DNA from: Nageia nagi
Taxonomy: Eukaryota > Pinophyta
Reading direction: 5' to 3'
Assembly: GCA_050084985.1 (NCBI GenBank)
Contig: JBITNC010000001.1
Span: 112,716,001 to 112,780,000, forward strand
DNA: 64,000 nucleotides
A program made the translations under genes and the position numbers. A model generated the notes under the pieces. The model saw only the letters and a program-made list of their open reading frames with translations. It had not been told where the DNA came from and ran no database searches. Shown piece after piece: positions 1-12,639 of the stretch. The first letter of the stretch is position 1. Every line of letters begins with the position of its first letter.

Positions 1-870
1 CCCTTGAATGAGGATTAATCAAGCCAATTATATCTATAACTTAAATTTCAAAAAGCTATGGTGAAATAATTGTATTTAGTTCTTATGTTGGTTTCTTTTC
101 CAAATTTGAATATTTTTAAAATTGAAGGTTGGTTCTGACATGGTCCTCACAATCTTCTTCCATATAAGGTAATAATATTCTCTACATAATATCTTGGTGT
201 ATAATTATTTTGCAAATAAATTCCCTATGCATAGGACCTAATGTGCTTGTTCAAGTGTTGTTGTAGTTTCATGATGTGTGGTACATCTCAAAAAAGCCCC
301 ATCAAATGATCTTTTGTATAATATGTAACCAATAATGACATATTTGAGAGCTAACCTTTTTAATATAATTTTATCATTTATATCAAAATGTTATGCAACT
401 ATTTTATGTTTAAGCCTTAGGTTCTTCCTCTAGGAAGCATACAAAATTGACTAGGATGTCCCATTGATCATTGTAAAAATGTGGGAGAACTCCTCCATGA
501 TGTCCACACTCTAGAGATAGATTGTACTAGTCATAATCATCAGGAAACTCCTCATGGATAGAGATACCATCATTCTAGGAAAACTTTGTGACAAGATCTA
601 TAATTTGTTGACCTTTTATAGACTTTTGCTTTACTACATTCATGTCAAATTCTTGCAACAACATCAACCACTTAGCAACTCTTCCTAATAAATATCACTT
701 AACTATGAGATATTTTAATGGATTAAGAGGGATCATAACATATGTAGTACAATATAGGAGATAATGCCTTGATTTTTTAGTAGCAAAAACTAAACTAAAA
801 CAAAGTTTTTCCATAAGAGTGTACCTTATTTTATAGTTTATGAGAGTCTAGTTGAGATAATATATTGATA
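1..870 (-). pseudogene. Tat-like Ty3/gypsy pol fragment (integrase to RNase H), antisense
   Basis: This is a decayed retrotransposon polyprotein fragment whose nucleotide sequence follows element B in the same orientation. The start resembles B near 13870-13930 (upstream of the integrase core), and 660-780 resembles B near 15000-15110 (RNase H end). The 5' to 3' order on the minus strand is therefore RNase H, then integrase. It is shorter than the matching B interval, so it is internally deleted, and no long open frame remains. The integrase catalytic part would lie beyond the left window edge. It is a separate copy from element A, which lies on the opposite strand 950 bp away. The boundary near 870 is approximate. 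Confidence 0.6.
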
Positions 871-1822
871 TTTCATTCTTTGAATCATCTTGCTGACACA
901 ACATTAACCCTAAGGTAAACAAGGAACATCTACTAATATGCAAGGAAAGAGAGTTAGATTCATCACAAGGTTGTAATTTCCATTCCTTAATTTTTCTGAG
1001 TTGTTAAAAAATATTATGATTCTATTTGGATTACTTTCATCATTCTAATGATACACCCAAATATTATAAAATTTAAATTGTATTCTTTGCACTATATTGA
1101 TTATTTATGGGCTAAATTTTAACCTTTAACTCCTTCAAAGATGCTTCTTATTCATCTACCAAGTTAGCTTCCAACACAAGTTTTCTATGTAATTCCCAAC
1201 TATCAAAAATGATAAATTATCATATTTTAGAGTCCATAAGTTTCAAACTATTTTCTCATGTACCTTAAATTGTATATCATATGTTTATGGTGATACAAAG
1301 CACCAATAGTTTAAATTTGAGAGAATAAATCTTACTAATTTATTCTTGTAAGGTTCTCCAAGGTGGCCTTCAATGAATATTTACACATCATTAACAATAT
1401 CATTTTTGTAACTATTGTATGGAGGTTGTATAAAAGTACATAAGCATGGTTTAAATAGTGGAGATTATTTCTTCATCAAATATTATGGATGTAAAAGCAT
1501 TGATAACCTAAATACAAAGATGGATGCATAAGAGGCACATCCATTAGTGGACAAGATACATGATGCAGTCATGGTTTTAAGGATAACATAAAATAATAGA
1601 TAAAGTTCAAAACTCAAGATGAGTTATGGATCTTCAGAAAAAAACATGGATAATGATGCATTTCTTTCAATATGACATGATGTTATTTTCCAAGTTACAA
1701 CAATCTACAAAAGAGAAAAAATAGTAATAAAAACCCTTTTGGGCACTATTGAACAAAGGATAATTTGAAAATTGTATTTCTAGTGGGTGCCTTGGAAAGA
1801 AAAAATCAATCTTTATACCTAG
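871..1822. other. No gene recognised; old repeat-derived DNA
   Basis: AT-rich sequence with no frame or RNA gene that I can support. It ends at the left copy of the CCTAG target duplication of element A (1818-1822), so it is part of the DNA that A landed in and continues at 7991. Confidence 0.5.
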
Positions 1823-2464
1823 TGTGGATGCCTCAAAATGAACCTTTATGTATTTATTAAATCATTTTAATCCCTTAACAATGTATTATTTAAAAAGGGA
1901 TTAAAAATGTATAAGAGAGGTGCAGGCCATGCATTTGACCCTTGTGGAATGTACAAGGGGTCAAAATATCAAAGTCATGTAAACTTGTATCATATATAAA
2001 GGCATCATTTTATGACCTATAGATCATGAGCGAATAATGGGCTAATAATCATTTCAAGCTAATACAAGGATTATCAATTGAAGATCATTTGAAGGATTGC
2101 AACTTGGTTTGTCTATCTATATTGCACATTGATTATTCTGTAAGTTGATATATATGTTCATCATTTGATTATTTGCTAATTTGCTCATCGCTACATTCTT
2201 GTTCATGTTCATAATTTTTCTCATCCTACAACGTTGATGGCATGCCTATTCTAGTGCCTTGGTAGCGTACTTTTTAATGAATGTATGCTCTATCCTTTGT
2301 GTATTTTTTAAGTAATAGAATGAATATATAATCTAAGTAAACAATGTTGCATTCTTGTTACATGTTATTACCAAATTTTTGATATATGCATTAATATTTA
2401 CAAAGTAGAGTGATAGTGCATTAATTAACCTCATGTGTATTAATTGAATTATTTACCATCTACA
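1823..2464 (+). repeat. 5' LTR of element A
   Basis: 642 bp, begins TGTGGATG and ends CATCTACA; the ends form an inverted repeat with one or two mismatches. It matches 7350-7990 along its whole length. A TATA-like box lies at 1991-2002. The internal sequence just after it (TTTTGTTGAACC) resembles the matching position in element B and is the probable primer-binding site; I cannot assign the tRNA. Confidence 0.9.
1991..2002 (+). promoter_or_regulatory. TATA-like box in the 5' LTR of A
   Basis: The motif catatataaagg lies about 170 bp into the LTR, where a pol II start would give a short U3. The 3' LTR has the same motif near 7518-7530. Confidence 0.5.
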
Positions 2465-2586
2465 TTTTGTTGAACCTAACTATTTGATTTATGTTTCCCT
2501 AAAGGAAAGATCACACTAACCCTTATTATTAGGATCAAGTCACCAACACTATATATCTTTATCTTTAGGATGCCAACAATGTTAAA

Positions 2587-3534
2587 ATGGATCAACTAAT
2601 AGCCATGCTTTAGGATTTGAACATGAATATTATGGACTTGCAAAGGGAGATTGTTGTGAACAACAATCTAAGTTCCAATTGGACTAATCAAAGAGTTTAA
2701 TCCAATACCTCCCCACCATCCAATCCTAATGACTATGAGGGCATTTTCATTTCACCCTTGATGTATGACATCCTTAATTTTCCCCTACCACTCGATCATA
2801 ATACCCCCAAGTTTAAGATGTTCAATGGTGAATAGGATCCCAAGTAGCATCTCATTAGCTTTCAAGTGGAGTTCCTATTGAAACTAGGTTCATATGAGAG
2901 GTTAATGGCTAAATTCTTCCCAAGGAGTTTGAAAGGTGATGTACTCAGCGGTTTTACTCTCTTCTCAGTAAGTCTATTGATTCTTTTAAAACCTTAGTTC
3001 AAGCATTTATGGGTCAATACAAGCATAATATTAAAGAACAAGGTAATACATTGAAATTATGTGCACTTCATCAAGGAAGAAATGAAACTATAGAGAAGTA
3101 TGTATTACACTTCAAAAAGGTATGGCAAAATACTTAAGCTAAACTAGATGAACATAAGATTTGTGGCATATTTCATGAATCAATTATTCCTATACTTCAA
3201 TTGCATGCTCTTAATGCTAAGGATGTTGGTTCTAGTACTTTAGTTTAAAAATTGGTGCCAAAAGAAAAAGTTGTATTATCTATAGGAGAGCTTAAATATA
3301 CATCTAACACTTTTTTCAAAGATAATAGGAAACCATATGCCAAGAAAGAGGAGAAACCAATTAATATGGTAGATAGACCCAAGACTAATCCAAAGGCACA
3401 AAGGTATACTTCCTTAAAGGATATTAACTACACATTTCTAGTTCAACCAAGAATTCTTTTGAGGTACTTAATGAAGAAAAGCCTCCTACAACTACTTGAA
3501 AAAGTTTATGATGATACCCCTTTTAAGTTACTTC
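2587..3534 (+). pseudogene. gag remnant of element A
   Basis: Begins with ATG at 2587, about 120 bp after the LTR. The reading frame gives MDQLIAML followed by stops, a stretch with PNDYEGIF and FPLPLDHNTPKFKMFNG, then KFFPRSLKGDV, which parallels KFFPMSLKGDAIQWFYN in the gag of element B. A frameshift near 2940-2960 follows. An open stretch at 3252-3548 is Lys-rich and probably the gag C-terminal region. No intact zinc knuckle was seen. The segment runs directly into reverse-transcriptase C-terminal sequence near 3535, marking the deletion that removed protease and most of RT. Confidence 0.65.
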
Positions 3535-4800
3535 AAGAAAATTGTTAGGGTTCATGGTTTCAAATAGAGGAATTAAGGTAGATCTTAAGAAAGTAAAAGC
3601 AATTATTGATATGACTCCTCCTTGAAAATTGAAATAACTTATAAGCCTTCAAAGAAAGATAAAATCAGTTAGGAAGTTCATCTCACAGCTAGGGGATAAG
3701 CGTAGACCATTCACTCACTCACTTAAGAAAGATGTCAAGTTTGTATGGGATGTAAATTGCCACAAGGAATTTAAATATATCAAGCAATATTTTCTCAATC
3801 CCCCTATCCTTGTTCCCATGGATTTTTCCCAAATTGCTTACTTATATATTTCAGCCTCCTTCTATGACATAGGAATCATGTTGTGTCAAAAAATTGAAGA
3901 TAATAAGGAGAGGGTCATCTATTATCTAAGCAAGACATTGATTGATTATGAGACAAGGTACACTCCTATGGAAAATATTTACTTTGCTATGATATTTACT
4001 ACTAAAAAATTATGGCATTGCTTGTTATATTGTACCACATATGTTGTTAGTCCTATTGATCCTTTAAAATATCTTATGGCTAAAAAACACTTATCAAGTA
4101 GATTTGCAAAGTGGCTAATGTTATTGAAGGAATTTTATATTAATGTAGTGAAGCAAAAATCCATTAAAAGATAGGCAATTGTAGATCTAATAGTAGATTT
4201 CCCTTAAAAAGGTGAGGAAGTGGTCCATGAAGAATTTCTTGATATTTTTAAGAATGATACATGGCACTAGCAACCTAATGACCTATTAATAGGGTGCTAT
4301 GGTGTGACTTTGAGGAGATCTACATCCCTAATGATTACATTTATCTTCCAGAGGATGAGCCTATTGTTTGGACCTTGTATTTTGATGGTTCTAAACACAT
4401 TCATAGAGTAGGTGTAGGTATTATTTTGATCTCTCCTATTAATAAAGAAATCCCTATTGCATAAAAATTATATTTCAAATGCACTAATAACATGGCTAAG
4501 TATAAGGCTTTAATATTGGAATTGAAGGTAGCTTTAGCACTAAAAATCACAGACAAAAATTTATGGGGATTCATAGCTTGTGGTCAACCAAGTGAAGGGT
4601 AGTTATGGTATCAAAGAGGAGAAACTAAAGACTTATAGGGTGGTTGTGATTGAGTTGCTGGAAAGCCTTGATATATATACTATTGATACCATTCCTAGGA
4701 CTAATAACAAATATGCAAATGCTATGGCAAGTATAGCTTCTTTGGTACCAATTGAACTTGAAGATGAGGAGACCATTCTCACTATTCATAAGTTAAGTTA
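3535..4800 (+). pseudogene. RT C-terminus, RNase H and second RNase H-like domain of element A
   Basis: Starts with sequence equivalent to the RT thumb (GFMVSNRGIKVD, compare EFMVSRRGIEVDP in B), then a Ty3/gypsy RNase H region with LNPPILVPMDFSQIAYLYIS and YYLSKTLIDYETRYTPME (open at 3818-4174). From about 4375 comes YFDGSKHIHRVGVGIIL followed by NNMAKYKALILELK, the signature of the extra RNase H domain of Tat elements; it runs to about 4780 through a frame open from 4580. Stops and a frameshift near 4180-4580 break it. The RT catalytic box is absent, not merely mutated. Confidence 0.75.
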
Positions 4801-6158
4801 TCCATATTACACAAATCATCTTCATTTTATTTTATACTATATTATTACTAATTATGATGCTTTTCAAGATTTGTACTTTGAGAACTATCACTACTTAAAA
4901 TACCAAAACATTTCTCCTAGATATACTAAGAATGATAGATTAAGATTGAGAAGGATTGCTATGAAATATGTTATTATTGGTGATATTTTATATAAAAGAT
5001 CCTCTAATGGTTCCCTATTGAGATTTTTAACATAGAATGAGATAGATACTACTTTAGAGCAAGCTCATGATGGATTATGTGACGGCCATTTTCATTGCAA
5101 AGCTCTTTATAAAAAGATCTTGAGAATAGGGTACTATTAGCCCACTATGGAATAAGACTATCAAACTAATGTGAAAGTATGTGTGCAATGCCAAAAGCAT
5201 GTAAACTTAGAAAAACAACCCATAAAAAACTCAATTCCATTATTTCTCCATGGTCCTTTGCTCCTTGGGGCATAGATTTGATTAGTATGATTAATCCTCA
5301 TTCTAGAGAAGGACAAAAATTTGTCATCATAGCTACAAAATATACTACCAAGTGGGTGGAAGCCATCTCCATGAAGTCAATTGAACAAGAAAATATTATT
5401 GCATTCCTTACTAAATACATCATCACTAGATTTGGTGTGCCAAAAAGGTTGATCATGGATAATGGTCCAAATTTCAAAGGCAAGGATATGCAAGCATTTT
5501 CTAAAAACTTTCACATCAAATAAACCTTTTCTTAAATTTACTATCCTTAATAAAATGGTCAAGTTGAAGCAAAAAATAAGACATTTAAGAGTATTATTAT
5601 TAAAACATGAGATAAATACAAAAGACATTAAAATGAGCAATTACCATATGCACTATGGGCTACAGAACTAGTGTTCGAACAACCACTAGGGCAACCCCAT
5701 TTTCATTGGTATATGGAGATGATGCCATTGTCCTAATTGAGTTAGAGATTCCTTTGGTTAGGATATCTTCACATAATGATATCCTAGATGAGAATGCAAG
5801 AAAATCAAGATTACTATAGTTGGAGAGGTTATATGAAAAAAGAATCAGAGCCATTGAACATCAAAATGTCTACCATGCAAAACTTAAGAGAGCATTTGGA
5901 AAGGAGATAAAAGCTAAAGAGTTCAAAATAAGAGACCTGGTATTAGAAGAGAATATCAATAAAACAACAACAAATAAGGAGGATAAAGGTAAATTTGAAC
6001 CCAATTGGTTGGGCCCATATGTTGTTATTGATGCAATAGGATCAGGAGCATACATGTTATCAACTTTTGATGGAAAAGAGGAACCAAAAACCTTTAATTA
6101 CATCCATCTCAAGCATTTTTACACTTTAAAAGCACATCTTTGTGCCCTTGCAAAATAA
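4801..6158 (+). pseudogene. Integrase of element A
   Basis: The zinc-binding N-terminus is readable at about 5060-5210: HDGLCDGHFHCKALYKKI, a PTME motif and CVQCQK (HHCC pattern). The catalytic core is open at 5179-5523 with APWGIDLI (first Asp), TKWVEAI and IMDNGPNFKGK (second Asp); the Glu appears as NGQVEAKNKTF after a stop at 5521. The C-terminal part (5820-6158) contains RDLVLEENINK and FEPNWLGPYVVIDAIG, the usual end of a plant Tat pol. No chromodomain was seen. Several stops and frameshifts make it non-functional. Confidence 0.8.
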
Positions 6159-6234
6159 TTCATATCAAGTGTAGGGGCACAACCTCTTTTCATTTTTTGT
6201 ATAGATCCAATAAGGACATGACATCGATGGTATG

Positions 6235-6810
6235 CTTGACTATATTATCTTTTCATCATGGACATAAATATGCATGATTACCAATGTCCAATGAAATGGC
6301 TAGTGAGAGTTCCCTCACTTAAAAGTAAACCAACGATATAGTTCTTAGCAATTTTTTGACCTTGGATCATTTCCTATGGAAGATACATTTTGCTATGTAT
6401 CCATATGGATCTTGCTTTGAACCTATCTAAAGCATACTATATTTAGATCATGGACACAAAAATGCATGATCATCGATGGCCCATGAAATGGCTAGTGAGA
6501 GTTCCCTCTCTTAAAAGTAAACTAGTGATACAATTGTTAATAATTTGTTGATATTGGATCATTTCTAATGGATGATATATTTTTCTATGTATCCACATGG
6601 TTTTTTCTTTGAACCCATATAAATCATATTATCTTTAGATTGAGGACATAAAAATGCATGATCGTTGATGGCCATCAATATGGCTAGTGAGAGTTCACTC
6701 ACTTAAAAGATAAACTAATGATGTAGTTGTAAGTAAGATTGCTAACATTGGATCATCTCTAATGGATGATGCAACTTATTATGCATCCACACCTTTATTT
6801 TCTAACTAAC
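6235..6810 (+). repeat. 192-bp tandem repeat in the 3' region of element A
   Basis: About three degenerate copies. The marker tggctagtgagagtt occurs at 6297, 6489 and 6681, giving two equal steps of 192 bp. Each unit also has a GGATCAT..ATGGATGAT block and a CATGGACA..AATGCATGAT block. It lies between the integrase stop and the 3' LTR. Element B has the equivalent array with a 189-bp step. Confidence 0.85.
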
Positions 6811-7336
6811 ACTTAATTATAGGTACATAGATCTAGAAGAATATAACTAAATTATAGTCAAAACTAGGGTGCCAATGTCATGTTCACTATCTTTTAGGTT
6901 TCTAGGGTGTATATTTCATTATCATTTCCATCCATCTAAAGCATAACCTCTCTATTTTGAGGCATGAAAATAAGTGCATCAGCTTCTTGAGTATCTGACA
7001 CAATGGAAAAACTATATTTCATAATTGAAACAATATAAAGGATGCACATCATATCTTCCATCTCCAACATTAGATATGAATTTATATAGTCATATAAACA
7101 TCATCCAAATAATATTCCTAAGGAAAACTTATTTAGTAGCTTTTACCTTGGCTACTCCGCTTAAGGATCTTTCTTGGGGCACCCAAGTCAAAAAGGGGGA
7201 AACACAAGGACCCCCAACATCATTTATTCATCTTCAACAAAATATAATACCAAAAGAAAGATAAAAAAAAATTCCTTTATATCTTGGCTACACTTCTTCT
7301 TTGGACATGTAATTTCATTGCTTCAATCACACATCC

Positions 7337-7349
7337 AAAGAGGGACAAA
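7337..7349 (+). other. Polypurine tract of element A
   Basis: aaagagggacaaa immediately before the 3' LTR. The same motif (aaagagggata) precedes the 3' LTR of element B, so it is conserved in the family. Confidence 0.7.
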
Positions 7350-7990
7350 TGTATACACTTCAAAATGAACCTTTATTTATATAATAAATCATTTTAATCT
7401 CTTAACAATGTATTATTTAAAAAAGGGTTAAAAATGTATAAGAGAGGTGTAGGCCATGCATTTGACCCTTGTGGAATGTACAAGGGGTCAACATATCAAA
7501 ATCATGTAAACTTGTATCATATATAAAGGCATCATTTGATGACCTATAGATCATGAGTGAATCATGGATTAATAATCATTTCAAGCTAATACAAGGATTA
7601 TAAATTGAATATCATTTGAAGGATTACAAATTATTTTGTCTATCTATATTGTACATATATTATTATATAAGTTTGCATGTATGTTCATCATTTGATTATT
7701 TGATAATTCACTCATCGCTACATTCTCGTTCTTATTCATAATTATGCTCATCCTACGATGTTGATAGCATGCCAATTCTAGGGCATTGATGACATACTTG
7801 TTAATGAATGTATGCTATGTTCTGTGTGCATTTTTGATTAATGGAATGAATATATAATCTAAGTAAACAATACTACATTCCTATTGCATGTTATTTCCAT
7901 ATTTTTGATATATGCATCAATATTTACAAAGTAGAGTGATAGTGCATTAAGCAACCTCATTTGTATTAATTGTATTATTTACCATCTACA
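7350..7990 (+). repeat. 3' LTR of element A
   Basis: 641 bp matching 1823-2464; begins TGTATACA and ends CATCTACA, followed directly by the target duplication CCTAG. Confidence 0.9.
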
Positions 7991-9545
7991 CCTAGATATA
8001 TGATGTAATAAAATCTTAGGTGAATGAACAATCTTACATCAACCAAAAAGAAAGAATAATGCTTGATGTTGAGTTGAATTGAATGCCATAAAAGGATATT
8101 GAAAGACTTAAAGTATTGGCTATCTTCATCCATTTTTCACTACAAATTGAGGTGTGATTTAATTTTATTTCTTTTTCCTATACTTTTTAATTTTATCACT
8201 TCCAATTTCATGATATTTAATAAATTTACCACTTCTGTTCTTGCATTCCACAATCTCTATTCTATTTTCCATAATCCTTATACCTCTTTTATCTATTGAT
8301 ATTTCCTTCCTTTTATCATCTTTTAATGTGTGTGAGGATGCTCACACTTTTGATTTGGGGGGAATACAATGGCTTGTTTTACCATCCTTATTTGATGTGT
8401 GAGATGCACACATTATTGAGTTGGGAGGATATATGTAAGATTTATTCATGAATATCTGTAAAATGCATATATGATTGATTGGAGAAAAAATTAAGATATT
8501 AATATCACTCATTCATCAATAATAGATACAACAAATGTAAAAAAAAAATGGAGAAGAAGACACAATCAATTGATGTATGGAAAATTTTTTGCAAAATGCT
8601 TATATGAGGACATACAAGATCTTTGAGTTAGGGGGATGATATGTCCATAAAATGTCCATTTTTGCACTAATTAGTTCTACCTATTTATATTCATTTTACT
8701 TTACCATTCATATTTTATCCATATTTTTATGGAAAATTTAGTAATTATTTTTTATACTTGTAATGTTGCTTAATTGATGAATATTATGGAAAACATAAGA
8801 AATTAGAATATAATATTGATGTATTTGGTGGATATTATGCTCTTTAATATTTTTTATAAATATAAGAAGTTGTAGATAGTTACTTGCAATCGCTTGAAAC
8901 TATTTGCAATAAATTGTAACCACATGAAGACCTTCACTTGTAGCTACCTATAAACACATATAATCAGTTAATTGAAGATCATTACTTACAACTACTTGCA
9001 ACCATAAGAATACCTTTTCTTGCAACCATCTCCAATGTGTAAATCCTCCTAGTCAATTATTCATACAAAAGGGGAATAGTGTACAAAAATTTCCCACATG
9101 ATTATTTCAAAGCAATCTATGAATTTTTTAAATCTAGAATTGCTTTGCAATTGTGAACATCAAATATTCCATCATGGTCTATAGTTTACATCCTTCATTT
9201 ATTGAGTGGTAAAAAATTTGATTAGTGTTCATATATTTTAGACATAATTAAATATGATCTATCTTTTTCCATTCAAAATTATAGTAGTTATATATCATAT
9301 ACAAATTATATTTTGGCTTTTTATTATGAATCTTTTCATAATATAATCAATGTAGCTCCAATTCCAATAGCATTAGATTCACAAATGATGGCTCTAGCTT
9401 TACCAATAGAGGAAATTTAGGTATTTACAAATCATAATTATTTATGATTTTAAGTTAACATGTTTGAATCTAAAAAAATGTTTAAAATTTTATGAATAGT
9501 AACCAAATTATATTTTTTTCAGCATCAAGCATAACAAACATCAAA
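7991..9545. other. Right flank of element A; possible old gypsy 3' region, no gene
   Basis: No coding frame that I can support. Phrases such as gatttggggggaatac (8354), gagttgggaggata (8418) and gagttagggggatgat (8625) recur at about 60-210 bp spacing. They look like the purine-rich tracts before 3' LTRs of Athila/Tat-type elements, so this may be remains of older retrotransposons. This is weak pattern evidence only. Confidence 0.35.
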
Positions 9546-9890
9546 TAATAGGGAAGAAACACTTAGAAGAGTTCGTATTTAAGGTGGTGGTGATAATGAT
9601 TTTGTGGAAACTTCTAGTCTGTTAATATTTAGAAGATCCTCTATTAGGAGGAAAATTAATGTATCACCTCCTATTGTTGGTGAATGTTCAATGAATACAT
9701 GTATTTTTCATTATAATTGACATTTTTTTATTAAATTATTTATATTATTTAAAATTTTAAAAATATTATTATGGTTTTCGGAGAAGGAAATGTTATTATT
9801 CATAGGACAAGCTTTCTTGAAAGGACTTCAAATTTTGAGGTTAGAGAAGATGTCCTATTCGTTGAGGGTCCAACATAAGGAGGTAAAATA
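9546..9890 (+). pseudogene. Exon-like stretches, possibly 5' part of gene K
   Basis: Two short frames read cleanly: one near 9555-9710 (TLRRVRIQGGGDNDFVETSS with one stop read through, then RRSSIRRKINVSPP), and one at about 9780-9890 (EGNVIIHRTSFLERTSNF, then REDVLFVEGP, a stop, and GGK at a possible GTAAAAT donor). They are Arg/Ser-rich and acidic in turn, and I recognise no domain. Linking them to gene K rests only on strand and proximity. Confidence 0.3.
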
Positions 9891-9924
9891 GTAAAATTGT
9901 TATTTTTGTATGCTTATGTAATGC

Positions 9925-10040
9925 AATGGCATCACCATGCAATATTTCTATGCTACTATGTGATAGCATTCTCCTACTATGCAATAGTATTATGCTACCA
10001 TATAGTAGCACAATGCTACCATCTGGTAGAACTTTACAAC
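9925..10040. repeat. Left cluster of short palindromic repeats
   Basis: Four to five imperfect palindromes of about 20-25 bp, built on GCTAC-n-GTAGC, for example atgctaccatctggtag near 10014 and atgctaccatatagtagc near 9991. The same motif fills 22290-22690, on the far side of gene K and the hAT transposase. Confidence 0.7.
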
Positions 10041-10790
10041 CATGTGGGTGCTCTATTTAAATCTTTGTAACATTAACTTTAAGTCTATAAATAAATGTTA
10101 AATATTTTCAACCTTTTGTTCAGTTTCTATTCTAGTTATTATTATTCTAGATCAAGATATGGCTGATTCACCTAATTTGCTAATTTAAACCACATCCTCT
10201 ACACCTCTATTAGGTAACTATTTTTGGATTTTGTTTTATCTAAACTTGTTATTCGATAGAAATGATGATGCACCTTAAAATGATCATAACTTTTGATTCG
10301 ATCATTATATCATCTTGAAATTTTGAGGAGAGCTAGATATGGGGTTTTTGATCAGCCTAAATCCATCATTTAGTACCCCAAAATTAGCTTTTAGTGTTAA
10401 TTTTTAGGATTTTCCTATAAGTAGACTTGAATATCTTTTATTGTAGAATTTGTTTAGGAGAATAAATTGGGCTGTGCCTTAGTCCATGTTAACTAGGCTT
10501 GTACACCAAGTTTGGGTAGAATCTGAGGAACTTTCTATTTTTAGAAAGGTTCTATCTTTCTATCTTTAGAAACTTGTTATTTTTAGTAATGTCCTAATTT
10601 TTAGACTATTCATTATTTTTTAGGGAGAGTGTCCTTATTTCTATATTAGCTATTGTAATAGACTTTAAAAAAGTATTATGAATTCAAGAATGAGGAGAAG
10701 ATTGTTTGCATATTTTCTTCTATGTTAACACATTTATGTGATTAGATACCATTTTGTTGGTCTTTTGTAGCTGAATTCACATCAAATGAA
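10041..10790. other. Intergenic or intron-like sequence, no gene
   Basis: AT-rich, no supported frame. The phrase ttctatctttagaaacttg and the run ending tgtaatagac near 10640-10660 look like LTR U3/U5 remnants, but I found no partner copy in the window. Confidence 0.35.
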
Positions 10791-10799
10791 TTCATATTT

Positions 10800-11477
10800 C
10801 ATAATATAATTTTTTTTTATACAAGTGGCAAGTCAAGTTCTCAAAAATAGAGTTCAACCATGCCTCCACCACCTATTCCATGTCCAATATCCATATGAAG
10901 AGTAAGAAAATGCCTAAATTTATAATAAGATGCTCCTTCCATGAGCCACAGAATGGTGAACTTATCATGAATGTCTTCTTTTCTTGATATTTATTTAGAG
11001 GATATATAGAGTGTTGGCATTTTTGATTTACAAAATATACCTTTGGATGTGGATTATTTGGGGATGGATACTAGTTTAAATCCTTAGTTGAGCACCCATG
11101 ATATTATTCAGAGTTAATGTTTCTCATTCATAATAGACAAGTACTAAAATACCTTCATAAAATGTAGAGGACACTATTGGTAAAACAGATGATGAAATCA
11201 CATACTTTTTGTTGAATGCACTTGTTTTATATGATACTTTGGTATAGTTGAACAATGTTGTCCTAGATAATGTAAATACTTTAAATACATGAGAAGTATG
11301 GGCCAAGACATTGATAAAGGAAATTAATACCAATTATCACAATCATTCTCAACATGATTCTTTGTATAAATTGGTTGAGAATGAACCTGTTAAAATAGAA
11401 AGTTTAAAGGTTTAAGCATAAGTGAGTTCAATCAATGTTAAATGTGCATATGATGATAACATTAAGGGTATTATGTA
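10800..11477 (+). pseudogene. Gene K, upstream exon(s), interrupted by element B
   Basis: A decayed reading frame of unknown function. Around 10980-11100 it reads SFLDIYLEDI and FDLQNIPLDVDYLGMDTSLN. From about 11180 it reads TDDEITYFLLNALVLYDTLV, stop, LNNVVLDNVNTLNT, stop, EVWAKTLIKEINTNYHNHSQ, and at the end SSINVKCAYDDNIKGIM. Five or more stops are spread along it, each one substitution from a sense codon. It breaks at 11477, the left target-site copy of B, and continues in the same frame at 19807. I do not recognise the family; the product looks helical and acidic. Confidence 0.5.
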
Positions 11478-12113
11478 TGTAGACCACAAATAATACATAA
11501 ATGGTATAATTGATGTACTATTTGTCTATAATATTTTATTGAAACGTATATATCAAAATATGGCAACAACAAACAATGATAATCAATGTACCTTCATCAC
11601 AATTGCATAAATGTCACACAAAGAAATCCATTCATCAAACATGAACATGTATTCATCCATACACATGCCAACAATGGCCCATAACTACTATGCCACTAGC
11701 ATCATGGAATACATAGAACTATGAATGGAATAAAAACATGTAAGAGCAAAGCGAAGGGTTTAACATATAAATGCAAAGGTGGTGTTATAAAATACCATTT
11801 TTAGCAGGATAGAGTAATATTACATTCATTGGAGTCTCTCTTGAATATTTACAACCCTCACATGATACCTTTTTTATTCCCTTTGATATATTTACATAGC
11901 AATGCTATTATCTTCTTGGATTCTTGGGGTCATTGCATATTACATCATTTGAGGAGTCTTTTTATACATTTGACCCCTTCTCATATTGTACAATGGTCCA
12001 TTACATTTATTACATTTTTTTGGATATTATTTTAATCCCTTTTCATAATAAATACTCTTGATGCTATAAAATAAATGATTTAAATAATAATAATTCATTT
12101 TTAGGCATCTACG
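11478..12113 (-). repeat. 3' LTR of element B
   Basis: 636 bp; on the plus strand begins TGTAGACC and ends GGCATCTACG (last base changed from A). It matches 19189-19801 throughout. Confidence 0.88.
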
Positions 12114-12129
12114 TTTTATCCCTCTTTGG
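12114..12129 (-). other. Polypurine tract of element B
   Basis: On the minus strand ccaaagagggataaaa, directly before the 3' LTR, as in element A. Confidence 0.65.
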
Positions 12130-12639
12130 AGGTGTGATTGAAGCAATGAAATTATGTGTTCAAAGAAGTAGTTTAGAAGAAAGTTTTTGAGAACTTTGAA
12201 CCTATTAGTTGATGTTGATGATGATGGTGAGGGTCCTTTTCTATTCCCTTTTGGCTTGGATTCCCTAGGAAAGGCCCTTGAGTGGTTGAACCAAGGCAAA
12301 ATCTAAATAACTATGTCTCTCTAGCTAGTGTGATGTCTTTATTCTAGAAGGAACTCTGCTATCAAGTAGTCTAATGGTCCCATGTGTAATCTCTAAAATG
12401 AAATGTATTTTTTCCCCTTTCACTATTGAACCGTTAATTTGGCCATTCCATTGTATCTAATACTGAGGATTCTATTACACTTACTTACATGCATTAAAAT
12501 AGAAGAGGTCATCTTTTAATGTAATGATTTTTCAATATATGTATGTTAGTGGTAGCATAGGAATAATGAACATGCTATTGAAGGCATATATTTATTTGTA
12601 CTTTTTTTTATTCATCATAATGTAGATACTTGTAGAAAG

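Larger units (their letters stand above)
1823..7990 (+). mobile_element. Element A: Tat-like Ty3/gypsy LTR retrotransposon, internally deleted
   Basis: A complete insertion by structure: two LTRs of about 640 bp, ends TGTGGATG/TGTATACA and CATCTACA, and a perfect 5-bp target duplication CCTAG at 1818-1822 and 7991-7995. Inside, in order, are gag remnants, RNase H, a second RNase H-like domain, integrase, a tandem-repeat 3' region and a polypurine tract. A second RNase H before integrase is known for the Tat lineage of Ty3/gypsy. At 6.2 kb it is about 2 kb shorter than element B of the same family; protease and most of the reverse transcriptase are missing. All frames carry stops, so it is non-autonomous and dead. 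By eye the LTRs differ at many sites, so it is not recent. Confidence 0.9.
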
